This document shows, one piece after another, positions 1 through 5,237 of a stretch of 5,547 bases of DNA. Under the pieces are notes generated by a model. The model saw only the letters and a list, made by a program, of their open reading frames with translations. It ran no database searches and had not been told where the DNA came from. Source of the DNA: an uncultured Pseudomonas sp. (GTDB taxonomy: Bacteria; Pseudomonadota; Gammaproteobacteria; Pseudomonadales; Pseudomonadaceae); contig CALMID010000522.1 of NCBI GenBank assembly GCA_937863915.1, forward strand, positions 1-5,547, read 5' to 3'. How positions within the stretch are numbered: the stretch's first letter is position 1; each line of letters opens with the position of its first letter. Made by a program: the position numbers and the translations under genes.

Positions 1-241
<241 letters not shown>

Positions 242-263
242 TACCGAATTGCTTTAGACAATG

Positions 264-292
264 CGGGGTGGCGAAGGCCACCCCGTTTTTTT
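264..292 (+). terminator. Rho-independent terminator after serS
   Basis: A perfect 9-bp GC-rich stem (264-272 CGGGGTGGC paired with 277-285 GCCACCCCG) closes a 4-base GAAG loop and is followed directly by seven T's (286-292). This is a textbook intrinsic terminator on the plus strand. It lies 22 bases past the serS stop and 20 bases before the cysG start codon, so it should end most serS transcripts. cysG must then rely on readthrough or on a start inside or just after this element. No run of A's precedes the stem, so it is not expected to act on the minus strand. Confidence 0.93.
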
Positions 293-312
293 ACCTCTGG
301 TGAGATCAACCC

Positions 313-1707
313 ATGGATTTCCTGCCGCTGTTCCACAAACTCAAGGATCGTCTGGTGCTGGTTGTCGGTGGGGGCGAGGTCGCCGTGCGCAAGGCCCGCC
401 TGCTGAGCGATGCCGGCGCCCGCCTGCGGGTGGTCACGCCAGAAGTCCGTGACGAGTTGCGTCAGATGGTGGAGCAGGGCGCCGGGGAACTGCAGCTGCG
501 TGGTTATGAGTCCCGCGATCTGCATGGCGTCTGCCTGGTGATTGCCGCCACCGATGACGAACCACTGAATGCGCGGATTTCCGAAGACTGCAAGGGGCTC
601 GGTATCCCGGTCAACGTGGTCGATGCGCCGGCACTGTGCAGTGTGATTTTTCCAGCCATCGTCGACCGCTCGCCGCTGATCGTCGCGGTGACCAGCGGCG
701 GCGATGCACCGGTCCTGGCCCGGCTGATCCGCGCCAAGATCGAGACCTGGATTCCAGCGACCTATGGGCAGCTGGCCGGTCTGGCCAAGAAGTTCCGCGC
801 CCAGGTCAAAGGCCTGTTCCCCGATGTGCAGCAGCGCCGGGTGTTCTGGGAGGATGTGTTCCAGGGGCCGATTGCCGAAAGCGTGTTTGCCGGCAAACTG
901 GCCGAGGGCGAACGCCTGCTGCAGGACAAGGTCAATGGCGCGGTGCCACGCGCCCTCGGCGAGGTGTATCTGGTCGGCGCCGGCCCTGGCGACCCCGATC
1001 TGCTGACCTTCCGCGCCCTGCGCCTGATGCAGCAGGCCGATGTGGTGCTCTATGACCGTCTGGTGGCGCCCGCCATCATCGAGCTGTGCCGCCGCGATGC
1101 CGAGCGCCTTTATGTCGGCAAGCGCCGCGCCGAACATGCCGTGCCGCAGGAGGAGATCAACCGCCTGTTGGTCAAACTGGCCAAGGAGGGCAAGCGGGTG
1201 TTGCGCCTCAAGGGTGGTGATCCGTTCATCTTCGGTCGTGGCGGTGAAGAAATCGAGGAGCTTGCCGCCGAAGGCATTCCTTTTCAGGTCGTCCCCGGTA
1301 TTACCGCCGCCTCCGGCTGCGCCGCCTATGCCGGTATTCCGCTGACGCACCGCGACCATGCCCAGTCGGTGCGTTTTGTCACCGGTCATCGCAAGGATGG
1401 CAGTTTCGATCTCAACTGGGCGGATCTGGTCAGCCCAAGCCAGACCCTGGTGTTCTACATGGGCCTGACCGGTCTGGCGGACATCTGCCAGCAACTGATC
1501 GCACATGGCCGTGCTGCCAGCACGCCGGCCGCCCTGATTCAGCAGGGCACCACCCAGCAGCAACGTGTCTACAGCGGCACTCTGAGCAATCTGGCCGAGC
1601 TGGTCGCGGAACATGAAGTGCGCGCGCCAACACTGGTCATTGTCGGCGAGGTTGTCAGGCTGCGGGAAAAGCTGGCCTGGTTCGAAGGCGCCCAGGCCGG
1701 TTTGTAA
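313..1707 (+). CDS. cysG: Siroheme synthase (uroporphyrinogen-III methyltransferase / precorrin-2 dehydrogenase / ferrochelatase)
   Basis: 464 residues, close to the 457 of enterobacterial CysG. The cytosolic enzyme methylates uroporphyrinogen III twice with SAM to precorrin-2, oxidises it with NAD+ to sirohydrochlorin, and inserts Fe2+ to give siroheme, the cofactor of sulfite and nitrite reductases. The N-terminal half (about 1-210) is the dehydrogenase/ferrochelatase, with the NAD-binding loop VVGGGEVA at 17-24, Asp104 (NVVDAP) and Ser128 (TSGG). These correspond to the catalytic Asp104 and phospho-Ser128 described in Salmonella CysG. The C-terminal half (about 216-457) is the methyltransferase, with the SAM loop [12 protein letters not shown] (221-232), Asp248 and Lys270 at the family positions, [16 protein letters not shown] (298-313) and FYMG (381-384). 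The ATG at 313 starts the normal family N-terminus MDFLPLF; the ribosome site (GGTGAG, 299-304) is weak. The gene follows serS across a terminator and ends flush against convergent ybiB. All key residues are present. Confidence 0.97.
   Translation: MDFLPLFHKLKDRLVLVVGGGEVAVRKARLLSDAGARLRVVTPEVRDELRQMVEQGAGELQLRGYESRDLHGVCLVIAATDDEPLNARISEDCKGLGIPVNVVDAPALCSVIFPAIVDRSPLIVAVTSGGDAPVLARLIRAKIETWIPATYGQLAGLAKKFRAQVKGLFPDVQQRRVFWEDVFQGPIAESVFAGKLAEGERLLQDKVNGAVPRALGEVYLVGAGPGDPDLLTFRALRLMQQADVVLYDRLVAPAIIELCRRDAERLYVGKRRAEHAVPQEEINRLLVKLAKEGKRVLRLKGGDPFIFGRGGEEIEELAAEGIPFQVVPGITAASGCAAYAGIPLTHRDHAQSVRFVTGHRKDGSFDLNWADLVSPSQTLVFYMGLTGLADICQQLIAHGRAASTPAALIQQGTTQQQRVYSGTLSNLAELVAEHEVRAPTLVIVGEVVRLREKLAWFEGAQAGL
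1672..1700. terminator. Possible two-way terminator hairpin inside the 3' end of cysG
   Basis: Bases 1672-1680 (CTGGCCTGG) pair with 1692-1700 (CCAGGCCGG), giving nine pairs with one G-T wobble and an 11-base loop. On the plus strand the stem is followed by TTTGTAA, which includes the cysG stop codon. On the minus strand the inner 7-bp stem is followed within a few bases by TTTT (complement of 1667-1670). The hairpin lies within the last dozen codons of cysG and just past the ybiB stop. It is the only structure found near the junction that could end transcription from either side. Both T-tracts are short, so function is an inference. Confidence 0.35.
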
Positions 1708-2685
1708 TCACGCCAGGCGCGCAGCCCACAAGACTTCGGCCCGTTGCAAGGCGGTTTCACGCGGCTCGCCCAGTCCGCGCAGCGCCAGAGCCATGGTTGC
1801 CAGCACCGCCAGACGGCCATAGTCGTCGTCCAGCTCGCCCCGCCAGAAGGCACCCAGCTGCGCCGAGTCGAGCCGCTCCGGCTTGACGTGACGCTGGGCC
1901 GACAGCGCCGGCCATTCTTCATCCCAGGCTTCGCCATTAGTGGTGCCATACAGGTGGCTGGCCGTGTCCGGATTGACCTCGATCTCGCCGCCTTCGCCCT
2001 TGATGACGATAGAGTGATCGCCCAGCAGGCGGCTCGCCTCGCGGTGCGGCTCCTGATAACCGGGATGGAAGATGCTCTGCAGGCCGCAGCGCGCGCCCAG
2101 CGGGTTGAGGATGCGTGCCAGCGAATGAATCGGTGAGCGCAGGCCCAGCGTATTACGCAGGTCGATCATGCGCTGCAAGCCGGGCATCCAGTCGCCCAGG
2201 GGCATGAATGCCAGATGCTGGCTATTCAGCGTCTGCTCGACGCTGTCCCAGTCACGGCACAGCGGAATATCCAGCTCGGCCAGCAATTGTTCGGCATACA
2301 TCCGGCCGGCGGTATGGGCGCCGCCGCCATGCATGAAAATGCGAATACCACCGGCCGCCAGAGCCTTGGCCGCCAGCAGATACCAGGGCAGGTGACGTTT
2401 TTTGCCGGCGTAGCTGGGCCAGTCTATATCCACGGCAAGTCTACTTACCGGCAAACGCTCTCGCACAGCCTCGGTGAAGCCGGCCAGCTCCTCGGCGCTT
2501 TCCTCCTTGTGCCGCAGCAGCATGAGAAAGGCGCCCAGCTGGGTATCCTCGGCCTGGCCATCGAGCAGCATGCCCATGGCTTCGCGGGCTTCCCCGCGGG
2601 TCAGATCGCGAGCACCGCGCTTGCCTTTACCCAGGATGCGGACAAATACGGCAAAGGGATGTTCGGGCGGAGTTTCAAGGATCAT
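1708..2685 (-). CDS. ybiB: YbiB/TrpD2-family nucleic-acid-binding protein (glycosyltransferase-fold)
   Basis: 325 residues, close to E. coli YbiB (about 320). It has the two-domain fold of anthranilate phosphoribosyltransferase (TrpD): a small helical N-terminal domain (about 1-75, with a basic stretch GKGKRGARDLTRGEAREAM at 19-37) and a larger alpha/beta domain. The PRPP-binding motif GTGGD of true TrpD is absent; at the matching place (about 91-97) the protein reads SYAGKKR. This is the mark of the TrpD2 family, whose E. coli member binds nucleic acid and lacks transferase activity. Databases often label such genes 'glycosyl transferase family protein'. The ATG at 2683-2685 is chosen because it forms an ATGA overlap with the tusE stop; a TTG two codons upstream (2689-2691) is a less likely start. 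There is no clear Shine-Dalgarno, so translation is probably coupled to tusE. It is the last gene of the tus cluster and its TGA (1708-1710) abuts the cysG stop. The cellular role is not established. Confidence 0.88.
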   Translation of the reverse strand: MILETPPEHPFAVFVRILGKGKRGARDLTRGEAREAMGMLLDGQAEDTQLGAFLMLLRHKEESAEELAGFTEAVRERLPVSRLAVDIDWPSYAGKKRHLPWYLLAAKALAAGGIRIFMHGGGAHTAGRMYAEQLLAELDIPLCRDWDSVEQTLNSQHLAFMPLGDWMPGLQRMIDLRNTLGLRSPIHSLARILNPLGARCGLQSIFHPGYQEPHREASRLLGDHSIVIKGEGGEIEVNPDTASHLYGTTNGEAWDEEWPALSAQRHVKPERLDSAQLGAFWRGELDDDYGRLAVLATMALALRGLGEPRETALQRAEVLWAARLA

Positions 2686-3017
2686 ATGCAATTCGTCGGT
2701 TTGGGCAGGCCGGCCAGCTTGGCCGCGAGCTTGGCGGGAGTGCCCTTGAACAGCTGATTGAGGCAGGCACTGTTGCCGGTTTCGGGGCCCAGCTTGAGGG
2801 CGATGTATTTGACCAGCGGGCGGGTAGCCGGCGACAGCTGGAACTCGGCATAGAACTCGCGCAAGGCGTCGAGTACTGCCCAGTGCGTTGGCGTTAGCGA
2901 AAGACCTTCGGCGTGGGCCAGAGCCGTCGCCACGGCAGGTGCCCAGTCCGTCAGCTCACAGAGGTAACCATCCTGGTCCAGCGCAATGCGCCGGCCATCG
3001 ACAAGCAATTCAGTCAT
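2682..3017 (-). CDS. tusE: Sulfurtransferase TusE (DsrC family, tRNA 2-thiolation)
   Basis: 111 residues, the usual TusE/DsrC size. TusE accepts persulfide sulfur from the TusBCD complex and hands it to MnmA on tRNA for 2-thiouridine formation at the wobble base. The family signature is the C-terminal arm AGLPKPTNCI, with the sulfur-carrying cysteine as the penultimate residue (Cys110). DsrC proteins of dissimilatory sulfur metabolism carry a second cysteine 11 residues earlier; here that position is Ala99, so this is the tRNA-modification type. Other features are DGYLCELTDW near the N-terminus and the helix RPLVKYIALKLG (66-77). The ATG at 3015-3017 is chosen because it gives the family N-terminus MTELLVDG and overlaps the tusB stop as ATGA; the frame stays open further upstream without a family match. 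The 3' end overlaps ybiB by four bases. The ribosome site is weak (AAGG about 13 bases upstream), so coupling to tusB is likely. Confidence 0.95.
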   Translation of the reverse strand: MTELLVDGRRIALDQDGYLCELTDWAPAVATALAHAEGLSLTPTHWAVLDALREFYAEFQLSPATRPLVKYIALKLGPETGNSACLNQLFKGTPAKLAAKLAGLPKPTNCI

Positions 3018-3313
3018 AGCCAGCTGTTGACCTTGGCATGTTGCAGCGTCAGCGCGACAAACTGCGGATAGTCGATGCACTGCACGCGATCAGGCACCTG
3101 CAGGGCGCGCGCCTGCACGTCTTCCTGCAGGGCATACAGGCCGATGGAAGACGGCATCAGCTCCAGCGCCTGGCAATTGCGCGTCCCGTTCTGCAGGGCA
3201 TACACCGCATCGCCACACAGCAGCAGGCCATCATCGCCGCTTAGCAGACGCAGGCAACTGGCCAGACGGCTGTCGGCAAAGGGCGAATGGGCAAGGATAT
3301 GCAGGGTACTCAT
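3014..3313 (-). CDS. tusB: Sulfur-relay complex subunit TusB (DsrH family)
   Basis: 99 residues, against about 95 in E. coli. TusB is the smallest subunit of the cytosolic TusB2C2D2 hexamer that relays sulfur from TusA to TusE. Recognisable features are the start MSTLHILAHSPF, the DsrH-type strand-loop LLLCGDAVYALQNG (30-43) and the tail HAKVNSWL. No catalytic role is assigned to TusB; its cysteines (20, 33, 47, 79) are not the known relay residue, which lies in TusD. The ATG at 3311-3313 overlaps the tusC stop by one base (TGATG), with AGGTGA about 10 bases upstream as ribosome site. The stop overlaps the tusE start as ATGA. Its position between tusC and tusE matches the D-C-B order known from other gammaproteobacteria. 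Sequence conservation in this family is low, so the position supports the call as much as the sequence does. Confidence 0.93.
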   Translation of the reverse strand: MSTLHILAHSPFADSRLASCLRLLSGDDGLLLCGDAVYALQNGTRNCQALELMPSSIGLYALQEDVQARALQVPDRVQCIDYPQFVALTLQHAKVNSWL

Positions 3314-3672
3314 CAGATCGTCATCACCTGGTCGAAGCGGCCCAGCAGGGCACGCAGGGCGTCGTCATCCAATACGCTCACCGGCAAACCCAGCTCATCG
3401 ACCTTGAGCCCGCGCTCGCACAGGCTGCGCTGGCAGGCATAGAGCTCTTCGACACCAAACAGCGGCAAGGCCTGCAAGTTGGCGGCCAGATTCTTCTGCT
3501 GCAGCAGCGCGGGCTGCTGATCCTTGCGCAGCTGGAAGACGCCGTCATCGAGAAACAGCAGGGCCAGTGGCAGGTCGAAAGCGCCTCCCGCCAGGGCAAT
3601 ATCCAACGCCTCGCGGGCGCCTGGGCCCGACCAAGGCGCCTGGCGACTGATCAGCAAGAGTGACTGGGCCAT
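3313..3672 (-). CDS. tusC: Sulfur-relay complex subunit TusC (DsrF family)
   Basis: 119 residues, the same length as E. coli TusC. It is a DsrE/F-like fold subunit of the TusBCD complex acting in tRNA 2-thiolation. Visible family features are the N-terminal strand SLLLISRQAPW with the adjacent GPGAREALDIALAGGAFD (17-34), then the LALLFLDDGVFQL strand (36-48) typical of DsrF, and an ELYACQRSLCERGL segment (76-89) holding Cys80 and Cys85. The ATG at 3670-3672 is preferred over a more distant upstream start because a perfect GGAGG ribosome site lies six bases before it (complement of 3679-3683). The start also overlaps the tusD stop by one base (TGATG). This is the only strong ribosome site inside the tus cluster. 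The 3' end overlaps tusB by one base. Confidence 0.94.
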   Translation of the reverse strand: MAQSLLLISRQAPWSGPGAREALDIALAGGAFDLPLALLFLDDGVFQLRKDQQPALLQQKNLAANLQALPLFGVEELYACQRSLCERGLKVDELGLPVSVLDDDALRALLGRFDQVMTI

Positions 3673-4064
3673 CAGTTGCCTCCAAAGCAGATCAGGCGAT
3701 CGCACTGCTGGATCGCTTCATGCAGCTGGCCCAGGCCGGACAGGGCCCAGGGTGCATCGATACTGGCCGCCGAGCGTTGGTAGCGCTGGGCTTCTTCTGT
3801 GTTCAGCTCGCCGCGGCGCAGCGCAGCAGCAATGCAGACCACCGCATCCAGCTGATGGCGCTCGACAAACTCGCGCCATTGCCGCGCGGTATCCAGTTCG
3901 TCCTGTGGGCTAACCACTGTACTGGATGCGCTGTGAACACCGTCCTGATAAAAGAACAGACGCACTATTTCGTGGCCGCCAGCCAGCGCAGCCTCGGCAA
4001 AGCGCAAGGCGCGGCGGGCCGCCGGGCAGTGGGCAGGGGCGTGCAGGGCGATGGCAAATTTCAT
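3672..4064 (-). CDS. tusD: Sulfur-relay complex subunit TusD (DsrE family)
   Basis: 130 residues, against 128 in E. coli. TusD is the sulfur-accepting subunit of the TusBCD hexamer: it takes persulfide sulfur from TusA on a conserved cysteine and passes it to TusE. That cysteine is Cys77 here, in the motif VVCIAAALRRG, aligned with Cys78 of E. coli TusD. The N-terminus MKFAIALHAPAH and the segment RLFFYQDGVHSAS (35-47) are typical of DsrE proteins. The ATG at 4062-4064 fits the family start; a TTG at 4077-4079 would add only five residues (MPVTP) and has no support. The ribosome site is weak. It is the first gene of the tusDCBE-ybiB cluster and overlaps tusC by one base. A terminator for the upstream yccA lies 63 bases before the start, so the cluster's promoter should lie between them. 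Confidence 0.95.
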   Translation of the reverse strand: MKFAIALHAPAHCPAARRALRFAEAALAGGHEIVRLFFYQDGVHSASSTVVSPQDELDTARQWREFVERHQLDAVVCIAAALRRGELNTEEAQRYQRSAASIDAPWALSGLGQLHEAIQQCDRLICFGGN

Positions 4065-4094
4065 CGGCGTCACTGGCAATCCATGATGCCGCGC

Positions 4095-4116
4095 ATGATA
4101 ACGCCGTTTACCGGCG
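4095..4116 (-). promoter_or_regulatory. Candidate promoter region of the tus cluster with a small inverted repeat
   Basis: The space between the yccA terminator and tusD must hold any dedicated tus promoter. Reading the minus strand, TATCAT (complement of 4095-4100) is a fair -10 match about 30 bases before the tusD start. No good -35 is found at 16-18 bases. Just upstream of the -10 is an inverted repeat, CGCCG (4102-4106) and CGGCG (4112-4116), around a 5-base spacer, which could be an operator or chance. The promoter call is weak. Confidence 0.22.
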
Positions 4117-4126
4117 AACAGGCATG

Positions 4127-4149
4127 AAAAAGCCCGCCGAAGCGGGCTT
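4127..4149 (-). terminator. Rho-independent terminator after yccA
   Basis: Read on the minus strand, an 8-bp stem (AAGCCCGC, complement of 4142-4149, with GCGGGCTT, complement of 4130-4137) closes the tetraloop TTCG, a very stable loop. Its 3' arm runs into a tract of five T's (complement of 4127-4131). It lies 18 bases beyond the yccA stop and before tusD, so it separates yccA from the tus cluster. Pairing of the A and T runs flanking the stem could give some activity in the other direction as well, but no plus-strand gene ends here. Confidence 0.9.
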
Positions 4150-4166
4150 CTCCAGGCACGGCTTGA

Positions 4167-4835
4167 TCAGTCATCACTGCCCATGATGCCGAAGATCTGC
4201 AGCAGGCTGACAAACAGGTTGTAGATGGACACATACAGGCTGATGGTCGCCATGATGTAGTTGCGCTCGCCACCGTGAATGATCTCGCTGGTCTGGTAGA
4301 GAATCGCCGCCGAGGAGAACAGCACGAAACCGGCACTGATCGCCAGTTGCAGGCCGCTGATCTGGAAGAAGATGCTCACCAGCGTGGCGCCCAGCAGGAC
4401 AAAGAAACCGGCAGTAATGAAGCCGCTGAGGAAGCTCATGTCCTTGCGGGTAGTCAGCACATAAGCCGACAGGCCGCAGAACACCAGCGCCGTCATGGCA
4501 AAGGCGGCGGTGATCACTTCACCGCCATTGGCCATGCCCAGGTAGCGGTTGAGGATCGGGCCGAGCGTGTAGCCCATGAAACCGGTCAGGGCGAAGGTCG
4601 ACAGCAGCCCCCAGGCCGAATTGCGCAGCTTGACGGTCAGGAAGAACAGACCGTAGAAACCGATCAGCACAACGAACACGTTCGGATAGGCCGCATTCAT
4701 CTGCTGCGCCATGTAGGCGACCAGGCCGCTGAAGCCAAGGGTCATGGCCAGCAGGCCGTAGGTGTTGCGCAGTACAGAGCTGACCTGCGTCTGCTCACCC
4801 TGCAGTTGCTCGATGGAATAGGGTTGTTGTTGCAT
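4167..4835 (-). CDS. yccA: Bax inhibitor-1 / YccA-family inner-membrane protein
   Basis: 222 residues with about seven hydrophobic segments (roughly 22-43, 51-68, 74-94, 106-126, 136-156, 163-180, 192-214), the layout of the BI-1/TMBIM family. The motif [13 protein letters not shown] (84-96) and the last helix [19 protein letters not shown] closely resemble E. coli YccA, an inner-membrane substrate and modulator of the FtsH protease. At the two places where Bacillus YetJ has its pH-sensing aspartates, this protein appears to have Gln181 (LYQTSEII) and Ser203 (LYVSIYNLF). The ATG at 4833-4835 is chosen because it has a GGAG ribosome site seven bases upstream (complement of 4843-4846) and starts the family N-terminus [10 protein letters not shown]; the open frame further upstream crosses the promoter. 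It has its own promoter and terminator, so it is probably a single transcription unit. Family assignment is firm; the FtsH role is by similarity only. Confidence 0.93.
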   Translation of the reverse strand: MQQQPYSIEQLQGEQTQVSSVLRNTYGLLAMTLGFSGLVAYMAQQMNAAYPNVFVVLIGFYGLFFLTVKLRNSAWGLLSTFALTGFMGYTLGPILNRYLGMANGGEVITAAFAMTALVFCGLSAYVLTTRKDMSFLSGFITAGFFVLLGATLVSIFFQISGLQLAISAGFVLFSSAAILYQTSEIIHGGERNYIMATISLYVSIYNLFVSLLQIFGIMGSDD

Positions 4836-4861
4836 GACATCACTCCCAGTGATTGGACAGT

Positions 4862-4873
4862 CCCTGGCCAGGG
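4862..4873. promoter_or_regulatory. 12-bp perfect palindrome in the yccA leader
   Basis: CCCTGGCCAGGG is a perfect 12-base palindrome just downstream of the predicted yccA transcription start, about 27 bases before the ATG. A second small inverted repeat, GGAC-A-GTCC (4855-4863), overlaps its edge. The position fits a repressor site or a small leader hairpin, but GC-rich palindromes of this size also arise by chance. Confidence 0.25.
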
Positions 4874-4882
4874 TTTGAGGCG

Positions 4883-4910
4883 AGCATAGCAAATCCCCTG
4901 CGACAACCAA
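4883..4910 (-). promoter_or_regulatory. Predicted yccA promoter with extended -10
   Basis: On the minus strand, TATGCT (complement of 4883-4888) matches four of six -10 bases and is preceded directly by TGC, the extended -10 element. A weak -35, TTGGTT (complement of 4905-4910), lies 16 bases upstream. The predicted start is near 4876, giving a leader of about 41 bases to the ATG at 4835. The upstream ORF extension of yccA runs through this element, which supports the shorter start. Confidence 0.5.
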
Positions 4911-4987
4911 CCACGGGTATTTATCAGGTTGTTGCGAAGCCGTGCGCTTTCTCCGAGACACGACCGAAATGCCGGCAAATCAACTAT

Positions 4988-5015
4988 TTGAAAGGCGAAA
5001 CGGTTGCGGTAGTAT
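4988..5015 (+). promoter_or_regulatory. Predicted sigma-70 promoter of tRNA-Ser
   Basis: TTGAAA (4988-4993, five of six -35 bases) and TAGTAT (5010-5015, four of six -10 bases) are 16 bases apart. They are followed by the GC-rich stretch TGCCGCCCGC, the kind of discriminator found at stable-RNA promoters subject to stringent control. The expected start near 5022 leaves about ten bases before the mature tRNA 5' end, a short leader for RNase P to remove. Confidence 0.65.
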
Positions 5016-5032
5016 TGCCGCCCGCATACGCC

Positions 5033-5122
5033 GGAAGCGTGGCAGAGCGGTTGAATGCAACGGTCTTGAAAACCGTCGAAGGGGAAACTCTTCCGTGAGT
5101 TCGAATCTCACCGCTTCCGCCA
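5033..5122 (+). tRNA. tRNA-Ser, anticodon UGA
   Basis: A complete 90-base class II tRNA with encoded CCA (5120-5122). The acceptor stem is GGAAGCG (5033-5039) with CGCTTCC (5112-5118), perfectly paired, with discriminator G at 5119 as is usual for serine tRNAs. The D-arm has GCA/TGC ends (5042-5044, 5056-5058). The anticodon stem ACGGT/ACCGT (5060-5064, 5072-5076) carries the loop CTTGAAA with anticodon TGA at 5067-5069. The long variable arm (5078-5083 with 5088-5093, loop GAAA) is the main feature recognised by SerRS. The T-stem is GTGAG/CTCAC (5095-5099, 5107-5111) with loop TTCGAAT. It reads UCA and, when its wobble U is modified, probably UCG and UCU. It is divergent from yccA and lies 115 bases before gacA. 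Confidence 0.98.
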
Positions 5123-5127
5123 TATTT

Positions 5128-5167
5128 GCTCTGCCTGCACCTGTCGCAGGCGAGCCAGAGCGACAGG
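5128..5167 (+). other. Overlapping alternative hairpins between tRNA-Ser and gacA
   Basis: Two stems compete for the same bases. Hairpin A pairs GCCTGC (5133-5138) with GCAGGC (5146-5151), and its outer arms GCTCT (5128-5132) and AGAGC (5157-5161) can also pair across a 5-base bulge. Hairpin B pairs CCTGTCGC (5140-5147) with GCGACAGG (5160-5167) over 8 perfect base pairs. No T-tract follows, so this is not a standard terminator. It could mark the 3' end of the tRNA precursor, be a degraded repeat element, or be part of the gacA leader. The rest of the gap to gacA shows no convincing promoter. Confidence 0.4.
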
Positions 5168-5237
5168 CAACAGCCCGTCTGGCATTCCGAACAAGACCGC
5201 TGCATGGATGGCGGCTCGCGTGTAGGCGAGGTGATGT

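Noticed and set aside
2683..2691. Anthranilate phosphoribosyltransferase (trpD) identity for the 325-residue protein
   Set aside because: The fold is related, but the PRPP-binding GTGGD motif is replaced and no tryptophan genes are nearby; TrpD2/YbiB fits better.
2215..2757. Plus-strand open frame of 180 codons opposite ybiB
   Set aside because: It has no recognisable motif and lies antisense to ybiB, which has clear family features.
4275..4889. Plus-strand open frame of 204 codons opposite yccA
   Set aside because: The product is a highly polar Gln/Glu/His-rich sequence, typical of the reverse of a membrane-protein gene, with no family match.
4836..4961. N-terminal extension of yccA by 42 residues
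   Set aside because: The extension covers the predicted promoter and leader, lacks the family N-terminus, and the internal ATG at 4835 has a good ribosome site.
5033..5122. tRNA-Ser as an integration site for a mobile element
   Set aside because: tRNA-Ser genes are common attachment sites, but no integrase and no repeat of the tRNA 3' end was seen; gacA follows directly.
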